Shown here: in pieces, positions 8,877-17,040 of the stretch | Numbering within the stretch: the first letter of the stretch is position 1 | How the letters are laid out: the number at the start of each line of letters is the position of its first letter | Assembly: GCF_003046795.1 (NCBI RefSeq) | Contig: NZ_PZKN01000005.1 | Location: 62,001 to 126,000 of the forward strand | DNA length: 64,000 nucleotides | Source: Desulfonatronum sp. SC1 | Lineage (GTDB): Bacteria > Desulfobacterota > Desulfovibrionia > Desulfovibrionales > Desulfonatronaceae | Reading direction: 5' to 3' | The notes under the pieces: generated by a model | Databases searched by the model: none | The model's input: only the letters and a program-made list of their open reading frames with translations | What the model was told of the DNA's origin: nothing | Position numbers and translations under genes: made by a program

Positions 8877-10411
8877 TGTCCTCCCCGCTGTCGGCCGCGC
8901 TTTTGGTCGCCCTGCTCGGAGCTTGGTTCGGCCACGCCAACCCGATCTCCCACGTGCCCGGAGCGGCCCTTCTTTTTCCAGCCGCGCTGTTCTGGATCGC
9001 CCTGAAGGCCTCCTCTCCCTCCGCTGCCTTTCGCTCCGGCTGGATCTGCGCCGCCGCGGCCTACGCGGCCTGCCTGTACTGGGTCTTCATCCCGGTCCAC
9101 GTCCACGGGGGCCTGCCTTGGATACTGGCTCTGCCCTGCCCGATCCTCCTGGGTCTATATCTTGGCCTGTACGGCGGCGTTTTTTCGTCCCTGATCCATT
9201 GGGCGCGCCCCGCCCTTTCCCCCGCCTTCCTCGGCTTGAGTGCCGGCCTACTCTGGGGCGGGATGGAAATGGCCCAAGGCACGCTGTTCTCCGGCTTCTC
9301 CTGGTTGACCCTCCCGGCGGCCCTGGCCCCTTGGCCCGCGGCCATCCAGGGCTTGGCCCTGGTGGGCGAATACTGGCTGTCCGCGATGTTCGTGGCCGCG
9401 ACGGCCTGGCTGATCCTGTCTCGCGAGAGCACGTTCAGCCTGTTGCTGGGCATCGCCACTCCCCTGATCCTGATCGGTTTCGGGATCATGACCCTAGCCA
9501 AGCCCCTCCCGGAAGGGGAGTCGGTCCGGGTCACGCTGGTCCAGGGCAATATCGACCAAACCGTAAAATGGGAGACGGAATACCAGGAAGCCACTGTCCG
9601 GGCATATCTGAATCTGACCGCCAAGGAATTGTCCTCCGGGCCGGAACTGGTGGTCTGGCCTGAGACGGCCATGCCCTTCTACCTTCAGGAAGAACACGCC
9701 TTGTCCAGGCAGGTCCGGGACTTCGTCCGCTCCCAGGAGCACTTCACCCTGCTCACCGGCGCTCCGCGTTACGAAGTGAACCTGTCCACCGGCGAGATCG
9801 GGTACGCCAACTCGGCCTTTTTGCTCGGCCCCAAAGGAGAAACCATCGACGTCTACGACAAGGAACACCTTGTCCCCTTCGGCGAGTACGTTCCCCTGGC
9901 TGGCCTCCTGCCCTTCATCCGCCGCCTGGCCCACAGCGAAGGCGACTTCGTGCCCGGCAACGACCCCGCTCCACTGCGTTGGGACCGGCTTGCTCTGGGC
10001 ATGCTCATTTGCTACGAAGCAATCTTTCCCGGATTGAGCCGGGAACGGGTTCGCGCCGGAGCGAACCTCCTGGTGAACATCAGCAACGATGCCTGGTTCG
10101 GCCGATCATCCGCCCCGCGGCAGCACTTGAACCAGGCCGTCCTCAGGTCCGTGGAGCAGGGCCGATTTCTCGTTCGTTCCACCAATACGGGCGTCTCGGC
10201 GATCATCGACCCCCGGGGCCGACGACTGGAAGCCGGAGGATTGTTCCATCGCTTGACCCTCTCCTATCCGGAAGTTCTCCTTCTCGAAGACCGCACGTTT
10301 TATCATCGGCACTTCGCGTTCCTTCAGGCGCTCTTGCCCGCGGCCGTCGCCCTGTTGCTCGGATCGGTCTGGTGGCTTCGCCGACGACGAGCGTCTTTCG
10401 GGATGAAGTAA
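8873..10411 (+). CDS. lnt: Apolipoprotein N-acyltransferase
   Basis: A 512-residue inner-membrane enzyme that N-acylates the N-terminal Cys of diacylated lipoproteins. The N-terminal ~200 residues hold six to seven membrane segments. The C-terminal nitrilase-like domain shows the Glu-Lys-Cys triad: VVWPETAMPF (Glu), YDKEHLVPFGEYVPL (Lys) and GMLICYEAIFPGL (Cys). One more membrane segment is at the C-terminus. It overlaps the CorC-type gene (ATGA), the same pairing as ybeX-lnt in enterobacteria. ATG 8876 is an equally possible start one codon later. Several lipoproteins in this window would be substrates. Confidence 0.95.
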   Translation: MMSSPLSAALLVALLGAWFGHANPISHVPGAALLFPAALFWIALKASSPSAAFRSGWICAAAAYAACLYWVFIPVHVHGGLPWILALPCPILLGLYLGLYGGVFSSLIHWARPALSPAFLGLSAGLLWGGMEMAQGTLFSGFSWLTLPAALAPWPAAIQGLALVGEYWLSAMFVAATAWLILSRESTFSLLLGIATPLILIGFGIMTLAKPLPEGESVRVTLVQGNIDQTVKWETEYQEATVRAYLNLTAKELSSGPELVVWPETAMPFYLQEEHALSRQVRDFVRSQEHFTLLTGAPRYEVNLSTGEIGYANSAFLLGPKGETIDVYDKEHLVPFGEYVPLAGLLPFIRRLAHSEGDFVPGNDPAPLRWDRLALGMLICYEAIFPGLSRERVRAGANLLVNISNDAWFGRSSAPRQHLNQAVLRSVEQGRFLVRSTNTGVSAIIDPRGRRLEAGGLFHRLTLSYPEVLLLEDRTFYHRHFAFLQALLPAAVALLLGSVWWLRRRRASFGMK

Positions 10412-10484
10412 GTTTTTTTTGTAACTGCTCAGAAAATGTTGGTGTTAAAAAAAAGAGCGATCTCTTGAATGCCGCGGAAAGAAC

Positions 10485-10512
10485 CTGGATTCCGGCCTTC
10501 GCCGGAATCCAG
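10485..10512. repeat. Perfect 12-bp inverted repeat, REP-like
   Basis: CTGGATTCCGGC, a four-base CTTC loop, then the exact reverse complement GCCGGAATCCAG, in the gap between lnt and prfB. No T-run follows, so it is not a standard intrinsic terminator for either strand. Short GC-rich palindromes of this type (ATTCCGGC...GCCGGAAT) are common dispersed REP-like elements in proteobacteria. It could still stabilise the lnt transcript end. Confidence 0.7.
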
Positions 10513-10638
10513 TCCGAATTGTCCCGAGTGAGCTGAGTAGTCCCTTTGTTTGACTATCATCATGCACCGCATTGAACCACGGAGTCTTGTTTCATGAGTA
10601 CGGCTGAAGCCCAGCGCGCCGAGAAAGGGAAAAAACTA

Positions 10639-11752
10639 TTGCAGTTTTCCGAACTGAAGACGGAAAACGCGAATATGGAAGAGCAATTCAACAGCTTCTG
10701 GAGGAGTCTTTGACCGGGATTCCTACGAAGCTCGCCTGGTGGAGATCGACAAGGCCATCTCCCATCCCGAGGCCTGGAATGACCCCCGGAGCATGACGCC
10801 CCTGCTTCAGGAAAAGACACGGCTCAGCGGAGCGCTTCAGGAATGGAATGGTCTGCGCAAAGCCAAACAGGATCTGGACGAGTGGCTGATCATGGCTGAG
10901 GACGAACCCGACCAGGAAGTCCTGGAAGAGGTTCAGAGACACATAACCGTTTTGTCCGACAAGCTGGAACAGGCGGAACTGCATACCTTGCTCAGCGCAC
11001 CGGAAGACCAGCATCCGGTGATCCTGGAAATCCATCCCGGGGCCGGAGGCACCGAAGCCCAGGACTGGGCCGAAATGCTTCTGCGGATGTACCGGCGCTG
11101 GGCCGAGCGCCACCAGTTCAAGGTCCAAGTATTGGACTACCTGCCCGGAGACGAGGCGGGGGTGAAGAGCGTGGTGCTCCAGATCGAAGGTCCGTACGCC
11201 TACGGCCTATTGAAAAGCGAAAAGGGCATCCATCGCCTGATCCGCATCTCGCCCTTCGACTCCTCCGGCAGGCGGCACACCTCCTTCGCCTCCGTGGACG
11301 TCTATCCGGACGTGGGTCAGGAAATCGAAATCGAAATCAACGAGGAAGACCTGCGCATCGACGTATTCCGGGCCAGCGGCCCCGGCGGGCAGCACGTGAA
11401 CAAAACCAGTTCCGCGATCCGGATCACTCACCTGCCCACGAACATCGTGACTCAGTGCCAGAATGAAAAGTCCCAGCACCGCAACAAGGACGCGGCCATG
11501 AAGATGCTCAAGGCCCGCCTCTACGAACTGGAGTTGCGTAAACGCGAGGACGAAAAACAGGCCCAATACGCCACAAAAGACGCCATTGCCTGGGGCAGCC
11601 AAATCCGGACCTACACCCTCCAGCCCTACCGTTTGATCAAGGACCATCGCACCAATTTCGAAATGGGCAACGTCGAGGCCGTGCTGGACGGAGACATCGA
11701 CGACTTTATCCGAAACCATCTCCTGGAGACCCATGTCCGAAAAGCCGCCTAG
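10639..11752 (+). CDS. prfB: Peptide chain release factor 2, expressed by programmed +1 frameshift
   Basis: RF2 terminates translation at UGA and UAA. The gene is in two frames. A short first frame ends in CTT TGA (TGA at 10711-10713). Skipping one T gives L-D-R-D-S-Y and continues to 11752, for 370 residues from the TTG at 10639. The second frame has the GGQ motif (SGPGGQHVNKTSSAIRITH) and the usual C-terminus. The start is uncertain: ATG 10594 would add 15 residues of atypical, basic sequence. TTG 10639 follows AAAGGGA and gives the family's normal N-terminus (LQFSELK) and length. The 3' end overlaps the cyclase gene by 20 bases. Confidence 0.93.
10700..10714 (+). promoter_or_regulatory. 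RF2 autoregulatory +1 frameshift site
   Basis: An internal Shine-Dalgarno-like GGAGG (10700-10704) lies three bases before CTT (10708-10710), directly followed by TGA C. This is the same arrangement as the E. coli prfB site: SD, 3-base spacer, CUU UGA C. When RF2 is scarce the ribosome slips +1 on CUU and full-length RF2 is made. Confidence 0.92.
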
Positions 11753-12596
11753 CCTTCCCGCACCTTCGGAATTGCGGGCCGAGTTGGAAACCCTGCGTGG
11801 CCGACTGGCCTCCCTGCATCCGGACTCAGAGCCAAAAGACAATCCCGGTGCGGACGCGGTTCTGTTTCGACTGCTCAGGGGTCTTTCTCCGGAACGCTCC
11901 GACGACGTGCAGGCCGTGCTTCAAGGATTCCCCTGGGTTTTTCTGCCTCTGGAAGACAATGCCTACCCGGCTCTGAGTCGACTCCAGGCCCGGCTCGACG
12001 ACCTGACCCACGCCGCCGGTCACGACGATCTGACCGGTCTGGCCCGACGAATCGTGTTCGATCAGGCCTTGCTCACGGAGATGGAGCGCGCTCGCCGCTC
12101 CAGGCTGTCCTTGAGTCTGGCCATATTGGACATCGACGATTTCAAGCAAATCAACGACGACTGCGGCCATGTCCACGGAGACTTGGTCCTGCGAACCGTG
12201 ACCGAGGTCCTGCGTAAAAACATTCGCAGGGCCGATCTGGCAGCGCGCCTGGGCGGGGAGGAATTCGCCCTGCTGATGCCCGCCACGACACAGACCAGTG
12301 CTGTGTACCTGCTGGAACGGATCATGGACGCCGTCCGCAAACTGCGCTTCGACTGCCCCACCGCCAGCGGCCCCCAGGTGACCGTTTCCGTCGGACTGGC
12401 CTGCTACAAGGGATTCCGGGATATGCTGCCCGTGGAGTTGGTCGAACTGGCGGACAGCGCTCTGTACTCGGCCAAGCGGACCGGGAAGGACCGCCTGGAG
12501 AAAGCCCCTTTCAGGGACATCGCTCCGGATCCGGCCTCCCAAACCTTGGTGGATACCACGGAAAAAAACTTCCTCTTCCACGGTCTTTCCTCCTGA
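11733..12596 (+). CDS. Diguanylate cyclase (GGDEF domain) with intact active and inhibitory sites
   Basis: A 287-residue soluble protein that should make cyclic-di-GMP from two GTP. The GGDEF domain spans about residues 92-250, with DDLTGLARR, the metal-binding LDIDDFKQIND and the active-site GGEEF (174-178). Five residues upstream is R-R-A-D, the RxxD inhibitory site, so product inhibition is expected. The N-terminal ~90 residues have no recognised sensor and are probably helical. It overlaps prfB by 20 bases and is followed by the ParA-type gene. It is a plausible source of the second messenger for the PilZ proteins and riboswitches elsewhere in this window, but that link is inference. Confidence 0.9.
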   Translation: MSEKPPSLPAPSELRAELETLRGRLASLHPDSEPKDNPGADAVLFRLLRGLSPERSDDVQAVLQGFPWVFLPLEDNAYPALSRLQARLDDLTHAAGHDDLTGLARRIVFDQALLTEMERARRSRLSLSLAILDIDDFKQINDDCGHVHGDLVLRTVTEVLRKNIRRADLAARLGGEEFALLMPATTQTSAVYLLERIMDAVRKLRFDCPTASGPQVTVSVGLACYKGFRDMLPVELVELADSALYSAKRTGKDRLEKAPFRDIAPDPASQTLVDTTEKNFLFHGLSS

Positions 12597-12618
12597 TCAC
12601 CTCAAGCACCGACATCTC

Positions 12619-13425
12619 ATGCGAACCAACCCAAACAAAACTTTGAGCATTGCCGTATTCAGCGGCAAAGGCGGCGTCGGCAAGTCCAGCCTCAGCGCAA
12701 ACCTGGGCTTTTGTCTGAGCGAATCCGGCCAGCGTTGCCTGCTGATGGATTGCGACCTCGGACTGGCCAATCTGGATGTCCTGCTGGGTATTTCCAGTGA
12801 AATCACCATCCAGGATCTCCTGACCCTGGACATCACCGCCCAGAGTATCGTCCAACCTGTGGCCCCGAACCTGGATCTGCTCCCCGCCGCAAGCGGCGTG
12901 CCCGAACTGGTGGAAATGGACGAGGATCAGCGCGCCCTGTTGCTGAAGAAGCTGGAACCGATCATATCCGAATACGCCTTCCTGATCCTGGACATGGCCG
13001 CCGGTCTGAACCCCACTCTGCTGTCCATGGCCAGGGCCGCGGCCAAGCGAATCGTCGTGCTCACACCGGAGCCCACCTCGTTGACCGACGCCTATGCCGT
13101 GATCAAAGTGCTTTCGACCAAGGCCGACATTCGCGATTTCCTGATCCTGGTCAACCAGGTTGCTGACCGGGAAGAAGCCCAAACCACCCATCGACGCCTG
13201 GACGCCGCCGTGGAAAAATTCCTCGGCTTCAAAACCCACTACCTGGGCATGGTCCGGAGTGATCCGAACATGGGCAAGGCCGTGGCCAAGCAGCAGGCCC
13301 TGATGCGCTTCGCGCCCGAATCGCCGGCCGCCGAGGACATCCGAGTGCTGGCCGAACGCCTGCGGTCCCTGCGCACGGCCCTGATGCCGGAACTGATCGA
13401 CAAACCGGCTCTGGCAAATTTTTAG
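12619..13425 (+). CDS. MinD/ParA-family ATPase (FlhG/FleN-like)
   Basis: A 268-residue P-loop ATPase of the MinD/ParA class. It has the deviant Walker A GKGGVGKSSLS (about residues 16-26), the switch region DCDLGLANLDVLLG and Walker B FLILDMAAG. DLGLANLDVLLG and the overall length are most like FlhG/FleN/YlxH, which control flagellar number, or related spatial-positioning proteins. The start at 12619 has no strong ribosome-binding site but follows the cyclase gene by 22 bases. No flagellar genes are visible here, so whether it acts on flagella or another polar structure is open. Confidence 0.82.
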   Translation: MRTNPNKTLSIAVFSGKGGVGKSSLSANLGFCLSESGQRCLLMDCDLGLANLDVLLGISSEITIQDLLTLDITAQSIVQPVAPNLDLLPAASGVPELVEMDEDQRALLLKKLEPIISEYAFLILDMAAGLNPTLLSMARAAAKRIVVLTPEPTSLTDAYAVIKVLSTKADIRDFLILVNQVADREEAQTTHRRLDAAVEKFLGFKTHYLGMVRSDPNMGKAVAKQQALMRFAPESPAAEDIRVLAERLRSLRTALMPELIDKPALANF

Positions 13426-13473
13426 CCCTCAACCTATAGAATTTTTTCACGTATCGGTGTAAGTAGTCACGAA

Positions 13474-13501
13474 TTGGCCCTCACCGTGTGTTTTATATCG
13501 T
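13474..13501 (+). promoter_or_regulatory. Possible sigma-70 promoter for the HU gene
   Basis: TTGGCC at 13474 and TATCGT at 13496, 16 bases apart, 28 bases ahead of the HU start codon. Matches are moderate, and the assignment rests on position between two genes. Confidence 0.3.
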
Positions 13502-13529
13502 CTGCCATACCGCTTTGGGGAGAATGCTT

Positions 13530-13811
13530 ATGAATAAAAGTGAATTGATCCGCACCCTGGCCGAAAAGAACGACATCCCGATGGAATACGCCAACATCGT
13601 GGTGAGCACCTTTTTTCAGTCCATCAAGGACGCGATGATCCAGGGCGATCGCGTGGAAATCAGGGGGTTCGGCAGCTTCAAGGTCAAGGACTACCAGGGG
13701 TACAAGGGCCGCAACCCCAAGACCGGTCAGTCCGTGGAAGTCCAACCCAAACGCCTGCCCTTCTTCCGACCAGGCAAGGAACTTAAGGACCACCTGAACG
13801 AAGACGCGTAG
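13530..13811 (+). CDS. HU/IHF-family DNA-binding protein
   Basis: A 93-residue histone-like protein that bends DNA as a dimer. The signature GFGSFKVKDYQGYKGRNPKTG (DNA-binding arm) and the following PKRLPFFRPGKELKD are typical. The second ATG of the ATG-CTT-ATG run, at 13530, is preferred because GGGGAGA lies eight bases upstream. Length and sequence fit HU or IHF-alpha; I cannot separate these. Downstream is a gap with an inverted repeat before dapF. Confidence 0.9.
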   Translation: MNKSELIRTLAEKNDIPMEYANIVVSTFFQSIKDAMIQGDRVEIRGFGSFKVKDYQGYKGRNPKTGQSVEVQPKRLPFFRPGKELKDHLNEDA

Positions 13812-13884
13812 CGAGACGAGCGGAACACCGCAGTCAAATCGGAAAATTCGTGCTCGTGCTCAGCCGGTCACGGCGATGCTCGTG

Positions 13885-13935
13885 CTCGTAATCGCCTGTT
13901 TTTTCCGAGCTTCACAGCTCGATTCCGATTACGAG
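13885..13935. repeat. 10-bp inverted repeat in the HU-dapF gap
   Basis: CTCGTAATCG (13885-13894) and its exact complement CGATTACGAG (13926-13935) flank a 31-base loop containing a T-run. GCTCGTGCTC-type direct repeats lie just upstream (13850-13887). It may end the HU transcript or belong to a dispersed family. Confidence 0.5.
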
Positions 13936-14023
13936 TATGAACACCGCTTCGCTGAGCACGACAGGACGGCCCGATTTTTTGACAGGTACCGCCACACGGC
14001 GTCGGTGCGCTTTAGGAATCGTT

Positions 14024-14935
14024 ATGAACCAACGGATAGCAACCAGCGATGCGTTCGGTCCCTGGGTGGAGTGCTGCAAGATGCAGGGCAGCGGCAACGA
14101 CTTCGTGGTCCTGGACAACCGGGCCTTGCAGCTTGCCCCGGATGAAATGCCCGACTGGGCCAAGGCGGTCTGCCGCAAGGCGTTCGGCGTGGGAGCCGAT
14201 GGGCTGATCCTTTTGGACACGACGCCTCCGGGCGTGGACGCGGACTATATCTGGCACTTCTACAATGCCGACGGCTCCCGAGCCGAAATGTGCGGCAACG
14301 GCTCCCGGTGCGCCGCCAGGCTGGCCCATGAACTAGGGCTGGCCGAAAGGACGCATGTTTTGGGCACGGACGCCGGTCCCATCAAAGCCGAGGTTTTGCC
14401 CGACCAGGATATGGTCAAGGTCCAATTGACCCCGCACCATGATCTGCGCCTTGGATTGAACATCCCTTTGGAGTCGTCTTCTCTGGACGCTTCCGGGCAA
14501 ACAGCCACGACATCTTCCTGGGAAGCCCACTTCGTGAACACCGGAGTCCCGCATCTGGTCGTCTTCTCTCCGGATGTGGCCGCCCTGGACGTCCAAGATC
14601 TCGGCCGTCGCTTCCGCAACCACCCCCGGTTCGCCCCCAACGGCACCAACGTCAATTTCATCCAGGTCCAGGACCGGGATAATCTGTTGTTGCGCACCTA
14701 CGAACGCGGTGTGGAGGGCGAAACCTACGCCTGCGGCACCGGAGCCGCGGCTTCGGCCCTGATAGCCCACTCCCTGGGCAGAACCGGACCGGAAGTGAAC
14801 ATTCGCACATCCGGAGGCGAGCTTCTCGGCATCACCATCGGCCAAGACGCTGTCTTTCTGACTGGAAATGCCGTCTTGGTCTTCATGGCCAACCTCAATC
14901 TCCGATCCCTGGGTCTGAGTCGGACCGAGCCCTAA
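14024..14935 (+). CDS. dapF: Diaminopimelate epimerase
   Basis: Interconverts LL- and meso-diaminopimelate for lysine and peptidoglycan synthesis, by a PLP-independent two-cysteine mechanism. Both catalytic Cys motifs are present: MCGNGSRCAARL and YACGTGAAAS. The start MQGSGNDFVVLDN motif begins near residue 20, and the final GGELLGI is typical. I chose ATG 14024 (303 residues), preceded by TTAGGAA; the frame is open back to 13937, but that segment covers the repeat region. dapA follows 72 bases later, consistent with a lysine/DAP operon. Confidence 0.95.
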   Translation: MNQRIATSDAFGPWVECCKMQGSGNDFVVLDNRALQLAPDEMPDWAKAVCRKAFGVGADGLILLDTTPPGVDADYIWHFYNADGSRAEMCGNGSRCAARLAHELGLAERTHVLGTDAGPIKAEVLPDQDMVKVQLTPHHDLRLGLNIPLESSSLDASGQTATTSSWEAHFVNTGVPHLVVFSPDVAALDVQDLGRRFRNHPRFAPNGTNVNFIQVQDRDNLLLRTYERGVEGETYACGTGAAASALIAHSLGRTGPEVNIRTSGGELLGITIGQDAVFLTGNAVLVFMANLNLRSLGLSRTEP

Positions 14936-15007
14936 TCGACGACACGGTCCGCGACGGGTTCTTCATACGCCCGGAACCGGGGCGCACGTACAGCACAAGG
15001 AGGAAAT

Positions 15008-15898
15008 ATGTCTTTTACTGGAGCGTTCACCGCGTTGGTCACGCCATTCAACAACGGCGTGGTCGATGAAGACGCCTACAGAAGTCTGATCGAATGGCAG
15101 ATCGAAGCGGGCATCAACGGCTTGGTCCCCTGCGGCACCACCGGCGAATCCGCGACCCTTTCCCACGCCGAGCACGCCCAGGTCGTCAAGATCTGCGTCG
15201 ATCAAGCCAAGGGTCGGGTTCCCGTGCTGGCCGGTTCGGGCTCCAACAGCACCAAGGAGGCCGTCGAACTGACCAAGGTGGCCAAACAAGCCAAGGCGGA
15301 CGGCGTCCTGCTGATCACGCCCTACTACAACAAGCCGACCCAGGAAGGACTGGTGGCCCACTTCAAGGCCGTGGCCAAGGAAGTTTCCATCCCCATGATC
15401 CTGTACAATGTTCCGGGCCGGACCTGCGTGAACATGCTTCCGGAGACCCTTTCCCGGCTGTTCCGGGAGGTCCCGGAGGTCAAGGGCGTCAAGGAGGCCA
15501 CCGGGAACATGGCCCAGGTTTCCGAAGTGCTCGAATACTGCGGACCGGATTTCATCGTTCTTTCCGGGGACGACTTCACGGTCCTGCCCCTCTTGGCCCT
15601 GGGCGGCAAAGGGGTCATCTCCGTGGTTTCCAACATCGCTCCGGACAAGATGAGCGACCTCTGCCGCGCATACCGGGAGGGCGACACCGCCAAGGCCCAG
15701 GACCTGCATTATGAGCTGGCCCCGCTGTGCCGGGCCATGTTCCTGGAGACCAACCCGGTGCCCGCCAAGACGGCCCTGTCCCTGATGGGCAGGATCAAGC
15801 CGGAGTTCCGCCTGCCCATGGTCAGGTTGCAGCCCAACAACGAGGCCCGGCTCAAGGACATCCTCGGGCAGGCGGGCCTGATCACCCTGAAGAAATAG
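15008..15898 (+). CDS. dapA: 4-hydroxy-tetrahydrodipicolinate synthase
   Basis: First committed step of the DAP/lysine branch: condenses pyruvate with aspartate semialdehyde. The TIM-barrel protein of 296 residues shows GTTGESATLS (substrate pocket), YNVPGRT (catalytic Tyr region) and GVKEATGNM (Schiff-base Lys). The start is set by a strong AAGGAGG seven bases upstream. It lies downstream of dapF and is followed by an intrinsic terminator, so dapF-dapA probably form one unit. Confidence 0.96.
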   Translation: MSFTGAFTALVTPFNNGVVDEDAYRSLIEWQIEAGINGLVPCGTTGESATLSHAEHAQVVKICVDQAKGRVPVLAGSGSNSTKEAVELTKVAKQAKADGVLLITPYYNKPTQEGLVAHFKAVAKEVSIPMILYNVPGRTCVNMLPETLSRLFREVPEVKGVKEATGNMAQVSEVLEYCGPDFIVLSGDDFTVLPLLALGGKGVISVVSNIAPDKMSDLCRAYREGDTAKAQDLHYELAPLCRAMFLETNPVPAKTALSLMGRIKPEFRLPMVRLQPNNEARLKDILGQAGLITLKK

Positions 15899-15926
15899 TC
15901 CACCGCCGCGCAGGGTCCGGCGACCA

Positions 15927-15956
15927 GGGGCGGGGGCTCTCCCTCGTCCCTTTTTT
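15927..15956 (+). terminator. Intrinsic terminator after dapA
   Basis: GGGGCGGGGG pairs with CCCTCGTCCC (10 bp, two G-U) around a CTCT loop and is followed directly by TTTTTT. It ends the dapF-dapA transcript. Confidence 0.75.
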
Positions 15957-16008
15957 ATTTCGCGTCCCGCGATCAGCAACCATTCCAACACCCGGGTAAA
16001 GCTCCCCC

Positions 16009-16896
16009 GTGCTCAAAACCTACCTCAAGCTGCTCTGCACCTCCATGTTCTGGGGCGGCACTTTCGTAGCCGGGCGAGTGGTGGCCGCTGACCTGCCGCC
16101 GTTCTCCGCTGCGTTTCTGCGCTTCGCCATCGCCGCGGTCAGCCTGGTGATTCTGGTGCGCGTGTACGAAGGCGGCCTGCCGCGACTTCGCCTGGGTCAG
16201 TTGCTTCCGGTGTTCATCCTGGGCATGAGCGGCATCTTCGCCTACAATGTCCTGTTCTTCACCGGACTGCGCACCGTGGAAGCCGGACGAGCGGCGGTGA
16301 TCGTGGCCACCAACCCCATCTTCATCGCCCTGCTGGCCGCCCCGCTATTCAAGGAACCACTGGGCATGGACAGGCTGACCGGCATCGGCCTTTCGGTCTG
16401 CGGGGCGACCCTGGCCATTACCGGTGGTCGGCCCCAGGATCTCTTTCATCAAGCTTTATCCTGGGGCGATGTGGCCATTTTCGGCTGCGTGGCCAGTTGG
16501 GTGATCTATCTCCTGGTGGGCAAGGTGATGATGAAGGATCTTTCGCCCCATGCGGCGGTGACCTGGTCCTGCCTGGTGGGCGTCGCGGCCCTGCTGCCCT
16601 TCAGCCTGGCCGAGGGCTTGCCGGGTCACGTCCTGGCGCTGACCTGGACGAGCTGGGCGGCCCTGATCTATCTTGGAGTATTCGGCACGGTGCTGGGGTT
16701 CACTTGGTTCTACCAGGGCGTCAAAACCATCGGGCCTTCCAGGGCCGCGGTGTTCATCAACTTCGTGCCCGTCTGGGCCATTGTCTCCGGATTTCTGATC
16801 CTGGGTGAAACCATCAGCCTGACCCTGATTCTGGGAGCGGCCATGGTCGGCCTTGGCGTGTACCTCACCAATCGCAAAGGGGCGGCGCCCCGATGA
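16009..16896 (+). CDS. EamA/DMT-family transporter
   Basis: A 295-residue inner-membrane protein with ten predicted hydrophobic segments in two homologous halves of five. Typical EamA features are MFWGGTFVAGRVVA at the N-terminus, LRTVEAGRAAVIVATNPIFIALLA in the first half, and VFINFVPVWAIVSGFLILGE in the second. Such proteins export small metabolites such as amino acids; the substrate cannot be told. The start is a GTG at 16009 with no strong ribosome-binding site. Confidence 0.85.
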   Translation: MLKTYLKLLCTSMFWGGTFVAGRVVAADLPPFSAAFLRFAIAAVSLVILVRVYEGGLPRLRLGQLLPVFILGMSGIFAYNVLFFTGLRTVEAGRAAVIVATNPIFIALLAAPLFKEPLGMDRLTGIGLSVCGATLAITGGRPQDLFHQALSWGDVAIFGCVASWVIYLLVGKVMMKDLSPHAAVTWSCLVGVAALLPFSLAEGLPGHVLALTWTSWAALIYLGVFGTVLGFTWFYQGVKTIGPSRAAVFINFVPVWAIVSGFLILGETISLTLILGAAMVGLGVYLTNRKGAAPR

Positions 16897-16942
16897 ACAA
16901 GGCAGATTCCTTCTCAATCTTCGGACGCTATCCGGATCGGTA

Positions 16943-17012
16943 TCGAAATCGAAATCGTGATCGAAATCGATTTCTGATAACTTTCCGATTGCGATAGCGA
17001 TTTCGATTTCGA
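16943..17012. repeat. Long inverted repeat built from TCGAAA/TTTCGA units
   Basis: TCGAAATCGAAATCG at 16943-16957 is exactly complementary to CGATTTCGATTTCGA at 16998-17012, a 15-bp stem. A further ATCGAAATCGATTTC motif lies in the loop. It fills the gap between the two exporter genes. The hexamer periodicity suggests slippage or a dispersed intergenic element rather than a protein site; a short related piece is at 22640-22650. Confidence 0.7.
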
Positions 17013-17040
17013 CTGATGCTGGCCCACCCTGACATCTCCC

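Noticed and set aside
10423-10480. Terminator after lnt (T-run and AGAG/CTCT mini-hairpin)
   Set aside because: Stem is only four bases and the T-run precedes it; not convincing as a terminator.
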